Assembly: GCA_025677835.1 (NCBI GenBank) | Contig: JAIXMR010000019.1 | Span: forward strand, 186,001-250,000 | DNA: 64,000 nucleotides | Reading direction: 5' to 3' | DNA from: Sporodiniella umbellata | Taxonomy: Eukaryota > Mucoromycota > Mucoromycetes > Mucorales > Rhizopodaceae | Part shown: positions 12,686 through 24,551 of the stretch, in pieces | Layout of the letters: each line of letters starts with the position of its first letter | Position numbering within the stretch: position 1 is the first letter of the stretch | Notes under the pieces: model-generated | Databases searched by the model: none | What the model saw: the letters and a program-made list of their open reading frames with translations, nothing else | Told to the model about the DNA's origin: nothing | Position numbers and translations under genes: made by a program

Positions 12686-14051
12686 TCAATTTTTTTGAGA
12701 CAAAGCTGTAACACCAGGAAGCTCTTTGCCTTCAAGAAGCTCAAGAGAAGCTCCTCCACCAGTAGAGATGTGGGAGACCTTCTTTTCAGCACCCCATTTA
12801 AGAGCAGCAGTAGCGGTATCGCCACCACCAATAATGGTAGTAGCTCCTTCGTTAGTAGCTTCAATAACAGCATCCAACAAAGTCTTTGTACCGCTGGCAA
12901 AGGCATCAAACTCAAAAACACCACAGGGGCCGTTCCAAACAATTGTCTTTGATTTCAAGACTTCTTCACGGAAAAGCTTGGAGGATTGCTCACCGCTATC
13001 AAGACCTTGCCAATTGTCGGGAATACCATCAGCGTCAGTAGCATAGCCTGTGTTAGCGTCAGCAGCAAACTTATCAGCAGTGATGAAGTCAACGGGGAAT
13101 ACAAGCTTGACATCTTTTTCAGCAGCTTTCTTGACAATGTTTTCAACCAATTTGGATCCATCTTCATCAAAGAGAGACTTACCAATCTATTTTTTGAGCC
13201 TTGTATTAAATACAAAGCATCCTTGTATCACATCTTAAAAAAGCTTACCTTCACGTTATCGATGACTTTTTTAAAAGTGAAAGCCATACCACCGCATACG
13301 ATCAAAGAGTTTACCTTATCGAGCATGTTTTCAATCAATTGGATTTTATCAGAAACCTTAGCACCACCAAGAATAGCTAGGAAAGGGCGAGAGGGAGTTT
13401 CAAGAGCTTTAGCGAAATATTCCAATTCTTTTTGCATAAGGAAACCAGCAGCGCGTTGAGAAAGATCAACACCAACCATCGAAGAATGGGCACGGTGAGC
13501 AGTACCAAAAGCATCGTTAACATAAACATCAGCCAACTTGGTCAAGGATTCGCGGAATTTTTTGACAGCGTCAGCATCAGCCTTGACCTTCTTACCATCA
13601 ACCTTGGCGGAACCTTCTTCTTCGATGTGGAAACGAAGGTTTTCCAAGAGAATAACTTGGCCGTTGGTAGCAGATTGACAGGCCTTTTCGGTTTCAGCAC
13701 CAACACAGTCTTTAAGGAACTCAACAGGCTTACCCAAGAGTTTTTCAACTTCGGCAGCAACAGGCTTGAGGGAGTACTTTGAAACAGCTTCACCGTTGGG
13801 ACGACCCAAGTGAGACATCAAAATAACAGCAGATGCTCCGTTGTCAATAGCATACTTGACAGTAGGGAGGGCCTGAACAATACGGTTGTTGTTGGTAATA
13901 GAGCCGTTTTCCATAGGAACGTTGAAGTCAACACTAGGTTAAAGTTGAGCAACCGTACACTGTTATTTTCACACGTTTTAGTTTACCGTATCAAAACGCG
14001 CTTATCCTTGAGGTCAACATCGCGGATGGAAAGTTTGTTAGATAAAGACAT
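12686..14051 (-). CDS. Phosphoglycerate kinase
   Basis: Cytosolic glycolytic enzyme that transfers phosphate from 1,3-bisphosphoglycerate to ADP. Exons are 13987-14051, 13249-13933 and 12686-13186, giving 416 residues, the normal length. The N-terminal domain begins '[19 protein letters not shown]' and continues 'RVDFNVPM' across the first intron. 'SHLGRPNG', 'LENLRFH' and '[14 protein letters not shown]' are the substrate-binding motifs. The C-terminal nucleotide domain has '[11 protein letters not shown]', '[10 protein letters not shown]' and the glycine-rich 'GGGDTATAA' and '[13 protein letters not shown]'. Codon use is biased as in GAPDH, consistent with high expression. All junctions are in frame. 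Confidence 0.97.
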
Positions 14052-15378
14052 TTTGTTAGAGGTTTGGTATCTTAAACTAAAGAAAAGAGAGGAAATGTAT
14101 TTTGCTTGACATAAATATTAAAAATGATGAGGTAACTGAGAAAAAAAGTATCACCCGATTGGAAGTAAAAGATCGGGAATCCGCTGAACTAAAGGTAGGT
14201 ACTCTGTTTGAAAGCACATGTTTTTTGTATTACACTTTTCAGTCGACATTTGGCCTTTATTTCTCTTTGTTTTTTTTTTCTTTCTCTTATTTCTGTTAAA
14301 GAAAGCTTACTTGTTTTGTGAAAGTGAATGCTCATTCTACCTAATGAGCTAGGTGGAAAAAGCATTTTATTGACTAAAAAAATAGTAAAAAATTCAAGTT
14401 TAGGTTTTTTTTTACCTTTATTTTTTATTTATTTATTTTTTTACAATTGCTGGTGTGAGATTACTATATATGAGAATCCAGATATGGCAGACAGTGCTTT
14501 TTATTCAAAACGACTCTAGCTTTGTTAAACGCATTATTAAAAATTAAGTGGTGAGCGCGTCCATTAGATAAGACAACTCTATTTTACAAGAGTTGTGTCG
14601 AGAAAGACCTATAAATCAATGAAAACACGTAGAGATTTTTTTTTTTTTGGCTAAACACCCACTGTTTGACTGGGTATCCACAGAAAAAAGATCACCAACA
14701 TCTTGAAAGGCAAATGCATTTACGTGCCAAAAAAAAAGTTCACACTGTTTGAAGGGGCGCTACATTGTTTGGCAAGAGCTTCGTTATGGCAAAAGTCCAT
14801 CTTTTCTGATACAAAATGCACAACTCTATATAAAGTCCAAACTGAAAGACCCACTTGATTAAACTTTTTAAAAAAAAAATTCAAACAAACACTCTCTACA
14901 CACGCTAATATGAGCAAGTGAGTAGCTCTCCGAATTTCAGTTGACCGTAGTAAACCGGAGCGGGGATGATTTGACTTTTTGCCTACAACCGGAAAGTTTA
15001 AACCAACTAGTAAATTTAAAAGATCTACAAAAAGCCGATACATATTGTCCGTGTATACGCATGAACATGCTTACTCGTTTTTTTTCTAAAAAAAATAGAG
15101 CGGTTATTGGATTTCAAATCTAAAATACTAAATCAATCCGCTAAAGGCTTTTAGATGAGCTATGCTCACGAATAGAACTCAAAACGTTTATGGGTACTCT
15201 TCAACATATGAAATTTTAACAATGCTTAAAAAAAACCAAGTCGAGCTATGCAAAAAGAATGATAGCCTGCTCTTTTCCTTAAAAAAATACACATAAATTT
15301 CTTAACAACATGTGCATCTGCTTATGTTTCAATACATGTCAGATAGTTTTTATACAATTATTATTAAAAGTGAATTTA
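14052..15378. other. Intergenic, no gene seen
   Basis: 5' flank of PGK and 3' flank of the methyltransferase gene. It is AT-rich with short T and A runs. The short ORFs seen here have no coding character. Confidence 0.55.
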
Positions 15379-16460
15379 TTATACTACAGGTTCATTTTTT
15401 TGTGCGACAACTGCTTTGAAACAAATCAAGTTTTCAGAGGTAGCTAAACATTGCTTGTAATCTTCAATAAACTTTTTACTCTCTTCTTTGCTATTGATTC
15501 CAATAATAGGACCCACTGAATTTATAGTGCTTTTCAGAGCTTCAACCATGTCCCAAGCAAACTTTTTAGAGTTTGGTGTATTGGCGGCTTCAACACATTT
15601 TCAATATCTTTGTGTACATTATTCATATGTGTATTTTTTTACTTACACGTATTACTGCATCGTTCATCTGATTCTAAAATTTTGACGCTACCAGTTTCTA
15701 AAAGCATGGTTTCCAATTCAGCCATAACTCGCGGGTTTTGCCCTCTGGAAAAGCCAGAAGAGTAGACTGTTGCATAGATTAGCTATTGTCACAGAGCTAC
15801 ATATGGAGTACTTACTGGCTTCTGTGAATCTATAGTAAGGAGATGAAGGGTCTTTGGGTAGCTAATGTTAATGAGTATATCAGTATATCAAGGCTTTTTC
15901 TATATAAATTCATATATATATATATCTTACTCTGGGCTCTCCTTCTGTTATTTGAAAGATTCCTCCTGGTTTGGTAATGCGAATAGCCTCCTTGATAGCA
16001 AGAGGCCACTCTTCTTTACGAAGAGCATAGACTAAAAGTCTTATATGAACCAAGTCAAATGAGTTATCTTCATATGGGAGACCCTTGACTACATTTCCCT
16101 GTTGAAAAGTAAACTGCTGAAGCTGAACGTTTTTGTTTACAACATCTACAATGTCGGATCCAACATATGAACAGTTAGGGTAATCGTTTATCATATCCTA
16201 AACAGCCAAAGTATGTAAGTTTACAAAGTAGTAGTAGCCTCTTCCACGCACCATGATCCAAACTCCAGATCCACAGCCAATATCAATAACAGAAACTCCC
16301 TTTTCAAGATCCAAAACGTCGGTAACACTTTTTAGTATGCTCCTGCAAAGCATAAAAGAAAACGTGAGTATCAAATGTATGAGGAAAGCATATCAATTGC
16401 GCTGTGTACCCTCCAAATAACTCTTTAAGAGCGAAATGTTGCTATATAGATGACAAAGTC

Positions 16461-16491
<31 letters not shown>

Positions 16492-16755
16492 GTGATCTAT
16501 CTTTACCCCAGTTAGTCGTTTCTGTTCCGATTCGTCTTTTGGCAACCAGTAGGTCGACGCTTCCTCATCATGAAATTCTCTAAGAGCATCAATAGTGCTG
16601 TATTTTACTTTGCCTTCTAGTTGAGAAGGTACCACTTGTTCTCTGGTTGTACTATCAGTGACTGGCATTGCTTTTGTGTTTTTGTCGTCTATGTTCTGAG
16701 AATCCTTTGAAGACTTAGTATCGAAAGAGTGTAACCTTGGAACACAGTTGCCCAT
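15379..16755 (-). CDS. Class I SAM methyltransferase with N-myristoylation signal
   Basis: SAM-dependent methyltransferase of unknown substrate. Seven exons (16507-16755, 16410-16441, 16252-16342, 15931-16197, 15816-15861, 15647-15766, 15379-15587) give 337 residues, all in frame. Motif I is 'VIDIGCGSGVW' near residue 110, followed by an acidic 'GSDIVD' for ribose binding, 'NSFDLVHIRLL' (motif II/III area) and 'RITKPGGIFQI'. The arrangement resembles fungal UbiE/LaeA-like enzymes. The N-terminus is Met-Gly-Asn-Cys with a basic residue soon after, a classical N-myristoylation plus palmitoylation pattern, so membrane attachment is inferred. Residues 12-65 are polar and probably disordered. The first intron contains an A run of about 33 on the plus strand. 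The start fits because the Met-Gly follows directly after a low-complexity leader. Confidence 0.85.
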
Positions 16756-17536
16756 TTCCAAGAAAGAATGAAAAAAAAAAAAAATAGAAAAAAAAACAAA
16801 CAAACCTGATAATCTTAAACAAAAGTTTAAAATTGAAAAACACTAGAAAAGCATTTATAAGGTGGTGTGTTCCATGAATGTCTGAATAATTCCTCAGGGT
16901 ACTGTGGGACAACATTAAATTGGATTGCTCTTACAAGTAATGTGTCACAGTCGTACATATCAATATGCCTTAAAGCTACTTGGTCAAAGACACAATACTT
17001 CATGTATGTTTTGTTCAAGCCTTTTATATAAACAATACCAGAACTTGCTTTTCATGGATATTCACATTGAATACTCAACTATGACAGGGAGATATCTAAC
17101 AATAAATCAGAAACAATACTAGCGGCGCAATTTAAGAGCTTTCCGAAATTTAGGAAGCGGCCAATTTACCACAGTATCTTTAGAGATATCACGAGTTCTG
17201 CACCTATTAATAAAAAAAATCTGCGCGTTTTCTTGGGAAAAATCAGTTTAATACATAAGAGTATGGCTGAAAAACCAAGAGTTGAATGATCTATCCCGGA
17301 TTTTACGACATGTTCCATTGGTTATTTCTTTTTGTAGTGTTAGCTCTTATCTCAACAGGTCGAAAGGCCTCGCAGTGCTAAACATAAAGATGTCAGTTTC
17401 TGTTGTACATTGTACACAGCTTGCACGTTGTTGAAAAAAAAAAAAAGAAATCTTCAAAGTTAAAAAGTATACTTGAAGTCTTTCAGGGCTCTGTACAAAG
17501 CCAATTGAAACCCTGTATGTAATCAGTTGAGCTTCT

Positions 17537-17572
<36 letters not shown>

Positions 17573-18850
17573 AAGCAAATATGAATGCTTTGTTTTCAAA
17601 AGCTCTATGTACATTATATTGTACCATCCGGCAATCAGCTGTTTCTGAGTGAATGGGATATGCTTTAGTTATACATATCCTATTTTAATGACAGATTGTC
17701 AAATTGCTTGAGTATACATTTACATATGTACGTTGTAGATGCACTTTTACAATCATGGGGCGTTAGTCCATTGTGAATGTAGTTTCATTAAGCTTCAAAT
17801 TTTAGAATCGCTTATACTAGCGTTTTGATTAAAGAACTTCGAAAGCGTATGTTTCTATTAAACAGGCGGACAAACAGATTGGGACAAATAGCTTGTGTTT
17901 TATTTCTGAAAAGAATCAAAGAAGCAAAAAAAATCCAAAATTCAATTCTAGAATGTTGCTGTTTATTACACTGGGAAAACAACTCTTTTTAGTGCTTCCT
18001 TTATAGACTTTGCACAGAGATCATTAGTTCTGTAGCTGCAATGAGCTTTTACGACTGAAAGCAATCACTAAGCAACTTTTGAACATCATGTTTTATACTT
18101 TTTTTTTTTTCAGATCTATCATCCTTTGACTAAAAGTTCTTCAAGATTCAGCCATGAACTTTATGCCAAAATGAGTCTTTGTGTTACCAATGCCAACACG
18201 GTGTTACGGTGTTACAACACTTCTCACAAAAGCGGCATATAAAAGCAAGACTTATGTTTCCAGCAACCACCTCTACTAATTGTTACGTTACCAGAAAAAA
18301 AGCTTGATTTGACTATATCGTGCCTAAAGCTCAAAGCATATAAAATCAATCTGTTTAACTTCAAATCCTATAGCCTCTGATATTTACAACCCACTCTTTG
18401 TTTGTTTGGAATATTGATCCCAAAGACGTAGTTGGCTAGCAATCATAAACTCAGTGTTGAAAACCAAGCAATATGCCCCCAAGTGCTAGATTTGGCTTTT
18501 TTGCTCTACATTTTGTACTTGGTATCTTTACAATGTGTTCTTTTCTTTTTCTTAGAAAAAAAAACAGTCTATTGTGCGATAGAAATAGTGATGTCGCATC
18601 ACCTTTCAAGTTTGAAATACGCGCCGAGGAGGCTAGTACAATCACATATGGCTATATTAGGCTGCTCTGTTTCACACACAACAAACCGTACAAAAAGGGT
18701 TCAATTGGAATTACAAATAAAAAAGAATAGGCACAAAAATTTGTATACCAAAGGGTGTCTTATTTTCATCTGGGTATATTAGGTCTGTCGGGCTCTTTTG
18801 ACGTCTGTCAACAATACGATAAGACAAAAAGAGAATGTGTTTGGACCGAA
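16756..18850. other. Intergenic, no gene seen
   Basis: A 2.1 kb AT-rich stretch with homopolymers, including a T run of about 32 near 17539-17570. I searched both strands for exon-like conserved segments and found none I can defend. Confidence 0.5.
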
Positions 18851-20600
18851 TTATATCTTTGAAAAACGAGTTGCAGGACGCATTGGATCATAAACAGCTT
18901 CTGATAAATGGTCTTGAGTAGTTGAAACAAAACGATTATTTAGATTTCGGATATCAAGCATTTCCGGTTTGATTTGATCAATAGAAGTGACGCCCATAAG
19001 TCGCATGACCATTTCAAATTCGGCCTATTTATGTGTCAAAGCTTCAAAGATATACATATAGGTATATCTTACCTGAAAAAGATTGAGCAGTCTTTCGACG
19101 CCTTTTACGCCATAAGAAGACATTGCATACTATCTCTGATCGTTTAATCTACTTGTTTTTTTTTTTTAAAAAAAAAAAGAAAAAAATTTACATTACCAAA
19201 GATGGACGCCCAATCCCAACCCCCTTAGCGCCTAAAGCGATTGCTTTAAAAACATCGCTACCACGACGAATCCCTCCATCGATATAAACCTCGAACTCTT
19301 TTCCGATTTTTTCTTTCTTTAAGGCTGCTATAGCCTCTGGTAGAATCTCAATAGGCGATGGGGAAAAGTCAAGTTGCCTTCCACCATGATTAGAAAGAAC
19401 GATACCTTGACATCCATATTTTGCTGCCAGCACCGCATCTTCTGCGGTCTGCACGCCCTTGATAAGGATAGGCATATTAGTAATGCTTTTTAGCCAAGCA
19501 ATGTCATCCCAACATAGAGAAGAGTCAACAAAAGAGGTAAGGGCTTGTGTAGCGCCGTGGTTTTCTTCGTCATCGTCATCATCATCCGAGTCCTCTTCTG
19601 ATACGTTCTTTAGATAGGTCTGTCGCATGTCCTTTTCTCGGCGACCTATGCATCAAGTCAATAAATGTTTATGTCATGTTTTTTTTACCCAATTGAGGCG
19701 TGTCTGCTGTAACAAACAAACCTTTGATTCCTCTCTTTTCGGCATGGCAAATCAGGTCCTTGCTCACCTCGCGATCCGAGTTCATGTAGAGCTGTAACCA
19801 TTGAGCCTGTTGGTCTCCTTTGGCATCCACAAGTTCGTCAAGGGAACAAGAAGAGAAGTTGGAGATCATCTGAATTACATTGGTTTTTTTACAAGCTTGG
19901 GTCAACACGAGTTCTCCTTCCGGATGGCCCAACTTTCCCAAAGCAGTAGCTGATATATATAAAGGCAGGCTTGAATAGCTACCGAGCATGGTAGTGGAGC
20001 AATCTACGTTTTTTACATCGATCATCACTCGAGGCCTGAACCAGATACGATGGAACGCATTATGGTTCTCTCTTAGAGTGATTTCGTCATTGGATCCCGA
20101 GGAGAAGTAAGCCCAGGCTTGAGGTGGCAGTATCGATTTAGCGGCAGCTAAAGATAGCTAAGCAACAGACAGATGCATGTACCTTCACGTACCTTCAAAG
20201 TCAAAAGCATTATACATCTCGCGTAGCTTAGGCAGATTTCTTCGAGCCTCCGCTATATGTCTTTCTTCTATAGTTTCTCTGTCCACGACGACCGTTGTAT
20301 CCTCTAGCTTTCCCTTGAAAGCCTCTGCTGGCAAGAAACGTTGCATAATGTCCGGTGGGTGTATAGGTTCGAACGCTTTCGTAGCATCTTTTCCGGCATA
20401 CTTTAGAATAATTTTTTGGCCCCCAGGATGTTCAGGGAGAAACTTTGTTAAATCGTATACTTTTCCATGAATAATCACCCAAACATCATCTTGATATACA
20501 GAGGGTTTATTTGTGTAGACGTTTTTACTAAAAGACCCTTTTTTTTTTTTTTACCTTTATGATTATGTTGTTGAACTTCATCTATAGACAAAGTTTTCAT
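18851..20600 (-). CDS. CYB2: Flavocytochrome b2 (L-lactate dehydrogenase, cytochrome)
   Basis: Oxidises L-lactate to pyruvate and passes electrons through FMN and haem b to cytochrome c. Exons are 20555-20600, 20193-20489, 19689-20147, 19197-19645, 19073-19129 and 18851-19024, giving 493 residues. The N-terminal cytochrome b5 domain has both haem histidines, in 'LPEHPGG' and 'EPIHPPD'. The FMN domain carries '[11 protein letters not shown]', '[11 protein letters not shown]', 'VTADTPQLG', 'PILIKGV', the catalytic base in 'SNHGGRQLD' and '[18 protein letters not shown]'. The protein begins directly at the b5 domain, so the long bipartite mitochondrial presequence of the yeast enzyme is not present in this model. 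The flexible loop of the FMN domain is strongly acidic (a run of six Asp after Glu-Asp-Ser). The fourth intron holds a T12A11 palindrome. Confidence 0.93.
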
Positions 20601-21717
20601 TTTTTTTTAAAGAAAATTGATATATGTTTATAAACTAGTGCAAGTGAAAAAGAAAGAAAAAACAGACTATACGTTGCATGGATCTTATTGTAAAGAGATC
20701 GATTGTATCTCCGATAGACTTATTTGTCCAATGAAATCGTTCAGGTACAGAAAGCTTCTCATACGTTAGTATAATACACAAGAGTACGTTACAGTCACAT
20801 CAAGGGAAAAAGTAGCCAGGACCAAACAAAATACGCGCTTTGCCAATCAAAAAAAAAAAAAAAGAAACCCACACGACACTTTTGATAGCAAACTTATCAA
20901 ATACCTATCCCTCAAAAACGAATCTATGTGTAATACTATATCTCCGCCGTCAATTGGTCACCTTTTTGAACTTCAATTGGCCACTTTTCTGAAAATCGCT
21001 CGACTACTTTGTAAACCTCACTGGTTGTTTGCAGTCCAATTTTTTTTTTTTTTTTTGCTAAAACACGATGTTATAGCAACAGGAATACGAAATATCTATA
21101 GTATTTGGTTATATTGGCTAGTTGTTGACTGCTCAACTTGATGTTTTTGAAAAGTACAACCAGTTGTTATAACTGTATATCTTTTCATACGTAAAAGAGA
21201 TGTATATAGTATCTCGTAACAGTATGTGTATCCGGTTGGATAGTAAAGCAAAAGACTGTATGATTGGTATTAAGGTCTAGAAAATGTATATATAAAGCGG
21301 TTTTTTTTTTGTACTATTGAAATGTAAAGAGAGAGGGTTGTGCAAGCTATTTCCAGAAATGGTGTATTTTAATACATGTTTTATATACGTGTGTTGTATG
21401 TGTGTTGGGAGAGAAAGTAGTAGTAAAGCCAGGAAAAAAAAAAAAAAGAAAAAAAAGAAAAGAAAAAGAAAAAAGAAAAAAGAAAAAGTGGGAAAAGAAG
21501 GGTATGCTGAAAAAAGAAAACATTCTTAAAAGCAGAGAAAAGGAAAGAAAATAAAATAGGGAAAGTATAGAATTATAAAGGAAAAAAACAAAAAAAAAAG
21601 GGGGGGAAAGTAATAATAAGAATAAAGAGGTGCTAATTGAGTGTGCTTGTTGAGTGTGTGAGTGTGTGTAAGTGTGTGAGTGTGTGTGTGGGTGTGTGTG
21701 TGCATGTATGTATAGAT
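20601..21717. other. Intergenic, no gene seen
   Basis: AT-rich flank. 21431-21485 is almost pure A and G, and 21639-21712 is a degenerate TG-rich microsatellite at the 3' end of the phosphatase gene. No coding region is supported. Confidence 0.55.
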
Positions 21718-23091
21718 TTAAGCGGCACTGAGATGGATGGAGTTATCCAATACTGATTGTACATCATCAACAACCGTCAAATCTTCCAGAAAAGCGACTA
21801 AGTCCGTAAGTTCTGTATCATGAGGATCGTTAAACCAAGTTGAAACAGGTACCGCATTTGAAGTATGGAATATATAGCTTGCTGGGGAATTATCAAGAAT
21901 GAGTGTAGCTGAAAGATCACGCCCGAGTTGCGACAAGTCCTATAGATGAGAGCGTTTAAGAGACATCCCGCTGGATAAACCCCTCTTTACCTTAACATAA
22001 GTTCCTTTGTGATTAAAGCATGATTCTCTAAATAGTCTGTGCTGAACCACTTTGTGAATATCCAACATGTCTAAAACAGGATCTGCGTACTACAATCACA
22101 ATTATTCAATAAATAAAAAGAAGGGGAAAATAACAATCAGAGATGAATGTAATTAGACGTACTTTGGCCAGACTAGCAGTAAATACCACAATTTCATATT
22201 TTTCCCCCATTTTACGCATAAATTCGTCAACGCCGGGTCTTTTTAAAACATAGACATTGTGGTATTGGTTATCAATTTCCACAGGTACAATGAAATCAGG
22301 GTTTGGGATAATCTAGTATTGAATGGGTTACAAACACATAAAAGAGAAAAATGGAATTTTACTTTGAATGAGCTGTGAACCAGTGTCTCATCAAGATCGA
22401 GTACAAGACATTTCTTTTCCTTGTCTTCTTTTAGCAATGGGGGCAACAGCCAGACATTTTGTCCCTTATTTCAAAAAAAAAAAAAAAAGGTGTTTGAATA
22501 TACATATGTATATCTTTATAGCCAACTTACTTCAGCTGTAGGGCTGTTCAACGAGGTAGGTGTGTTGGGCTGCAAACCCCCTTCTTCGTTGGCTTTTACG
22601 GGGTCAGCATTACTTGTATTTTCTAATTCTGGTGTCGTTGGTTCTGCAACATGAGTAGCTGTGATATTTGAAGGGGATGGAATCACTGGGGCGATTTTGA
22701 TATCCGTATTGAGCTGTTTGTCTTTTTTGCTTTTTCGGCCAAGTGAAGATTTATCGCTGTTATCAAGAAAAGAACCTGCACCGGCGGTGCAACATAGTAA
22801 CAGAGAAAGAAATCCTCCTTTCTGAAACGCCTTCAAAGACCCAGTTGAGGAAGGTCGGCTGCTGTTGCTTCTGCTTCGAATAGGCGATTTAACATATTCA
22901 GGATCTACCTGCTTTTTTCCTTTTTCTTGCACAATAGAGCGTTATTTACTTTTTCTGCCCCCTTAGGGCTCTGTCTATGTATAAATACCTTTCTTGGTCT
23001 TTAAAAAGTCTTTCTTTTGCGAAGCTACGGGCGAAATACTGTTGGCATTTTTAGTAGATTCTTCTGCTTGAATTGTCTCTGTTTGAGACAT
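21718..23091 (-). CDS. PSR/SCP-type FCP1-like phosphatase
   Basis: HAD-superfamily Ser/Thr phosphatase with an NIF domain, related to yeast Psr1/Psr2 and animal small CTD phosphatases. Exons are 22989-23091, 22531-22925, 22363-22464, 22163-22312, 21991-22089 and 21718-21939, giving 356 residues. The catalytic '[14 protein letters not shown]' supplies the nucleophile and the second aspartate. '[33 protein letters not shown]' spans the family core in three exons, and '[13 protein letters not shown]' is the third motif. Residues 1-165 are polar, Ser/Pro/Thr-rich and probably disordered, with a short hydrophobic Cys-containing patch '[13 protein letters not shown]' that might be lipid-modified. 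Substrates cannot be told from sequence; stress signalling at the plasma membrane is the role in yeast Psr proteins. Confidence 0.9.
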
Positions 23092-24551
23092 TTTCTTTTT
23101 TAGAATGAATGAAGAAAAAAAAAAAAAGAAAATAAAAATAGTAAAAATAATAAAAATAAGCTGAAAAAAAAAAAAAAAAAAAAAAAGGAAATAGAATAGT
23201 CTTTCTACGGTATTTTTTTTTTTTTTTTTCTTTTCTTTATATATTCAAGTATATGATTTGTCTGCTTTTATCCAAATAAATGTTTAAAATTGGCAGATGT
23301 TCGAATTTATTTGCTTTTTTTTTTTCTATAAAAAAAAAAGAAAAATAACAAAAGAGAAAAGAAATATAAAAAAATAAAATTCGGTGTAATGAAGAATAAA
23401 AAATAGAAAAAATATCACGTGCTATTTACCCGCAAAAGAAAAGAGACTTCCACTCTACTCATTTTACAGTTGCTTTCGGATAAACCCTTTATGATCCATT
23501 ACTGTGTTCAAATAGAGGCTTGTTCTAAAAATGAAACGTTGCCTTGCGTAAAAAAATAAAAAATAAAGGACCTTTTCGTTTTTCATATTTTTTTCCAAAT
23601 TTTTTTTTCTGATGAAAAAGATTGTCGAGGCACTAATCCTTAATTAGGAGCAGCAACACGCGTGAAATGCCCACAGCACTTTCAAACAAAACAAATAAAG
23701 GAGGAGGGGAGAGAGAGAGAGAGAGAGGGGGGGGGAGTGAGAGGAGGGGTTGCCAGTTATTGAGGGAGTTGAGCAGTCAACAAAAAGTTGTATACGGAGA
23801 AAAGTCCAGTTGGCCACCTTGCAACCAAAAAAAAAAAAAGAAAAAGAAAAAAAAAAAACAGGGAAATAGAACGAAACAGTCCTGGCAAAGCTGGTATTCA
23901 ATAATGAACAAAAACAGCAAAAGTGCCCACAAATGTATACTTGTGCCTCTTTTGTTTAAAAATAAGCTAATATAACACAAATAAATAAGCCGGCATATTA
24001 AAAATAAAGGTGCTTCAAAAGGGTATTATTTTGTCAACAGAGCTCTATAAAAGCTTACAGTGCCACACAGATACAGACACCATTAATTAAAACAAGGAGA
24101 TGGGGGGTGTTAAGAAAGCATTGGCTGCTTTTTTTTTTTTTTTTTTTGCAGTTGTTATTCTCGGCTATAGATTCTACGTCAGAATTACTGAGATAAATGG
24201 AAGCCATCTACATATGGCCTGACAAGGTAGTATAGAAATTGGTGTTATGACGAGATCTATAGATTAATTGGTAACATGCCCTTTTTTTAACCACAGTTTG
24301 TATTGCCTCAAGACTAGATCTGTTGTCACGTCTGAGCAAAGGGCTGGTTGGTACAGCTTAGCGAATTTTGCCTAGCAAGACTCACCTAGGGCTGGGCTAG
24401 GCTCTGGAATTGGCAGTGCAGATGATGCTGGGGCCTTTTCAATTGGCGTACAACTCTCTCTACTCCCTTCAGATTGGCATTCCTCAACTGCTGTACCTCG
24501 ATCATTTCAATAGCAGCTCAGTAACAAACAAGAGCTTTTGAAAGGTGACTA
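23092..24551. other. Intergenic with one GC-richer patch
   Basis: 5' flank of the phosphatase gene with many A/T tracts and a GA-rich repeat at 23706-23745. A patch at about 24300-24480 is less AT-rich and is discussed as a finding. No gene is firmly supported. Confidence 0.5.
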
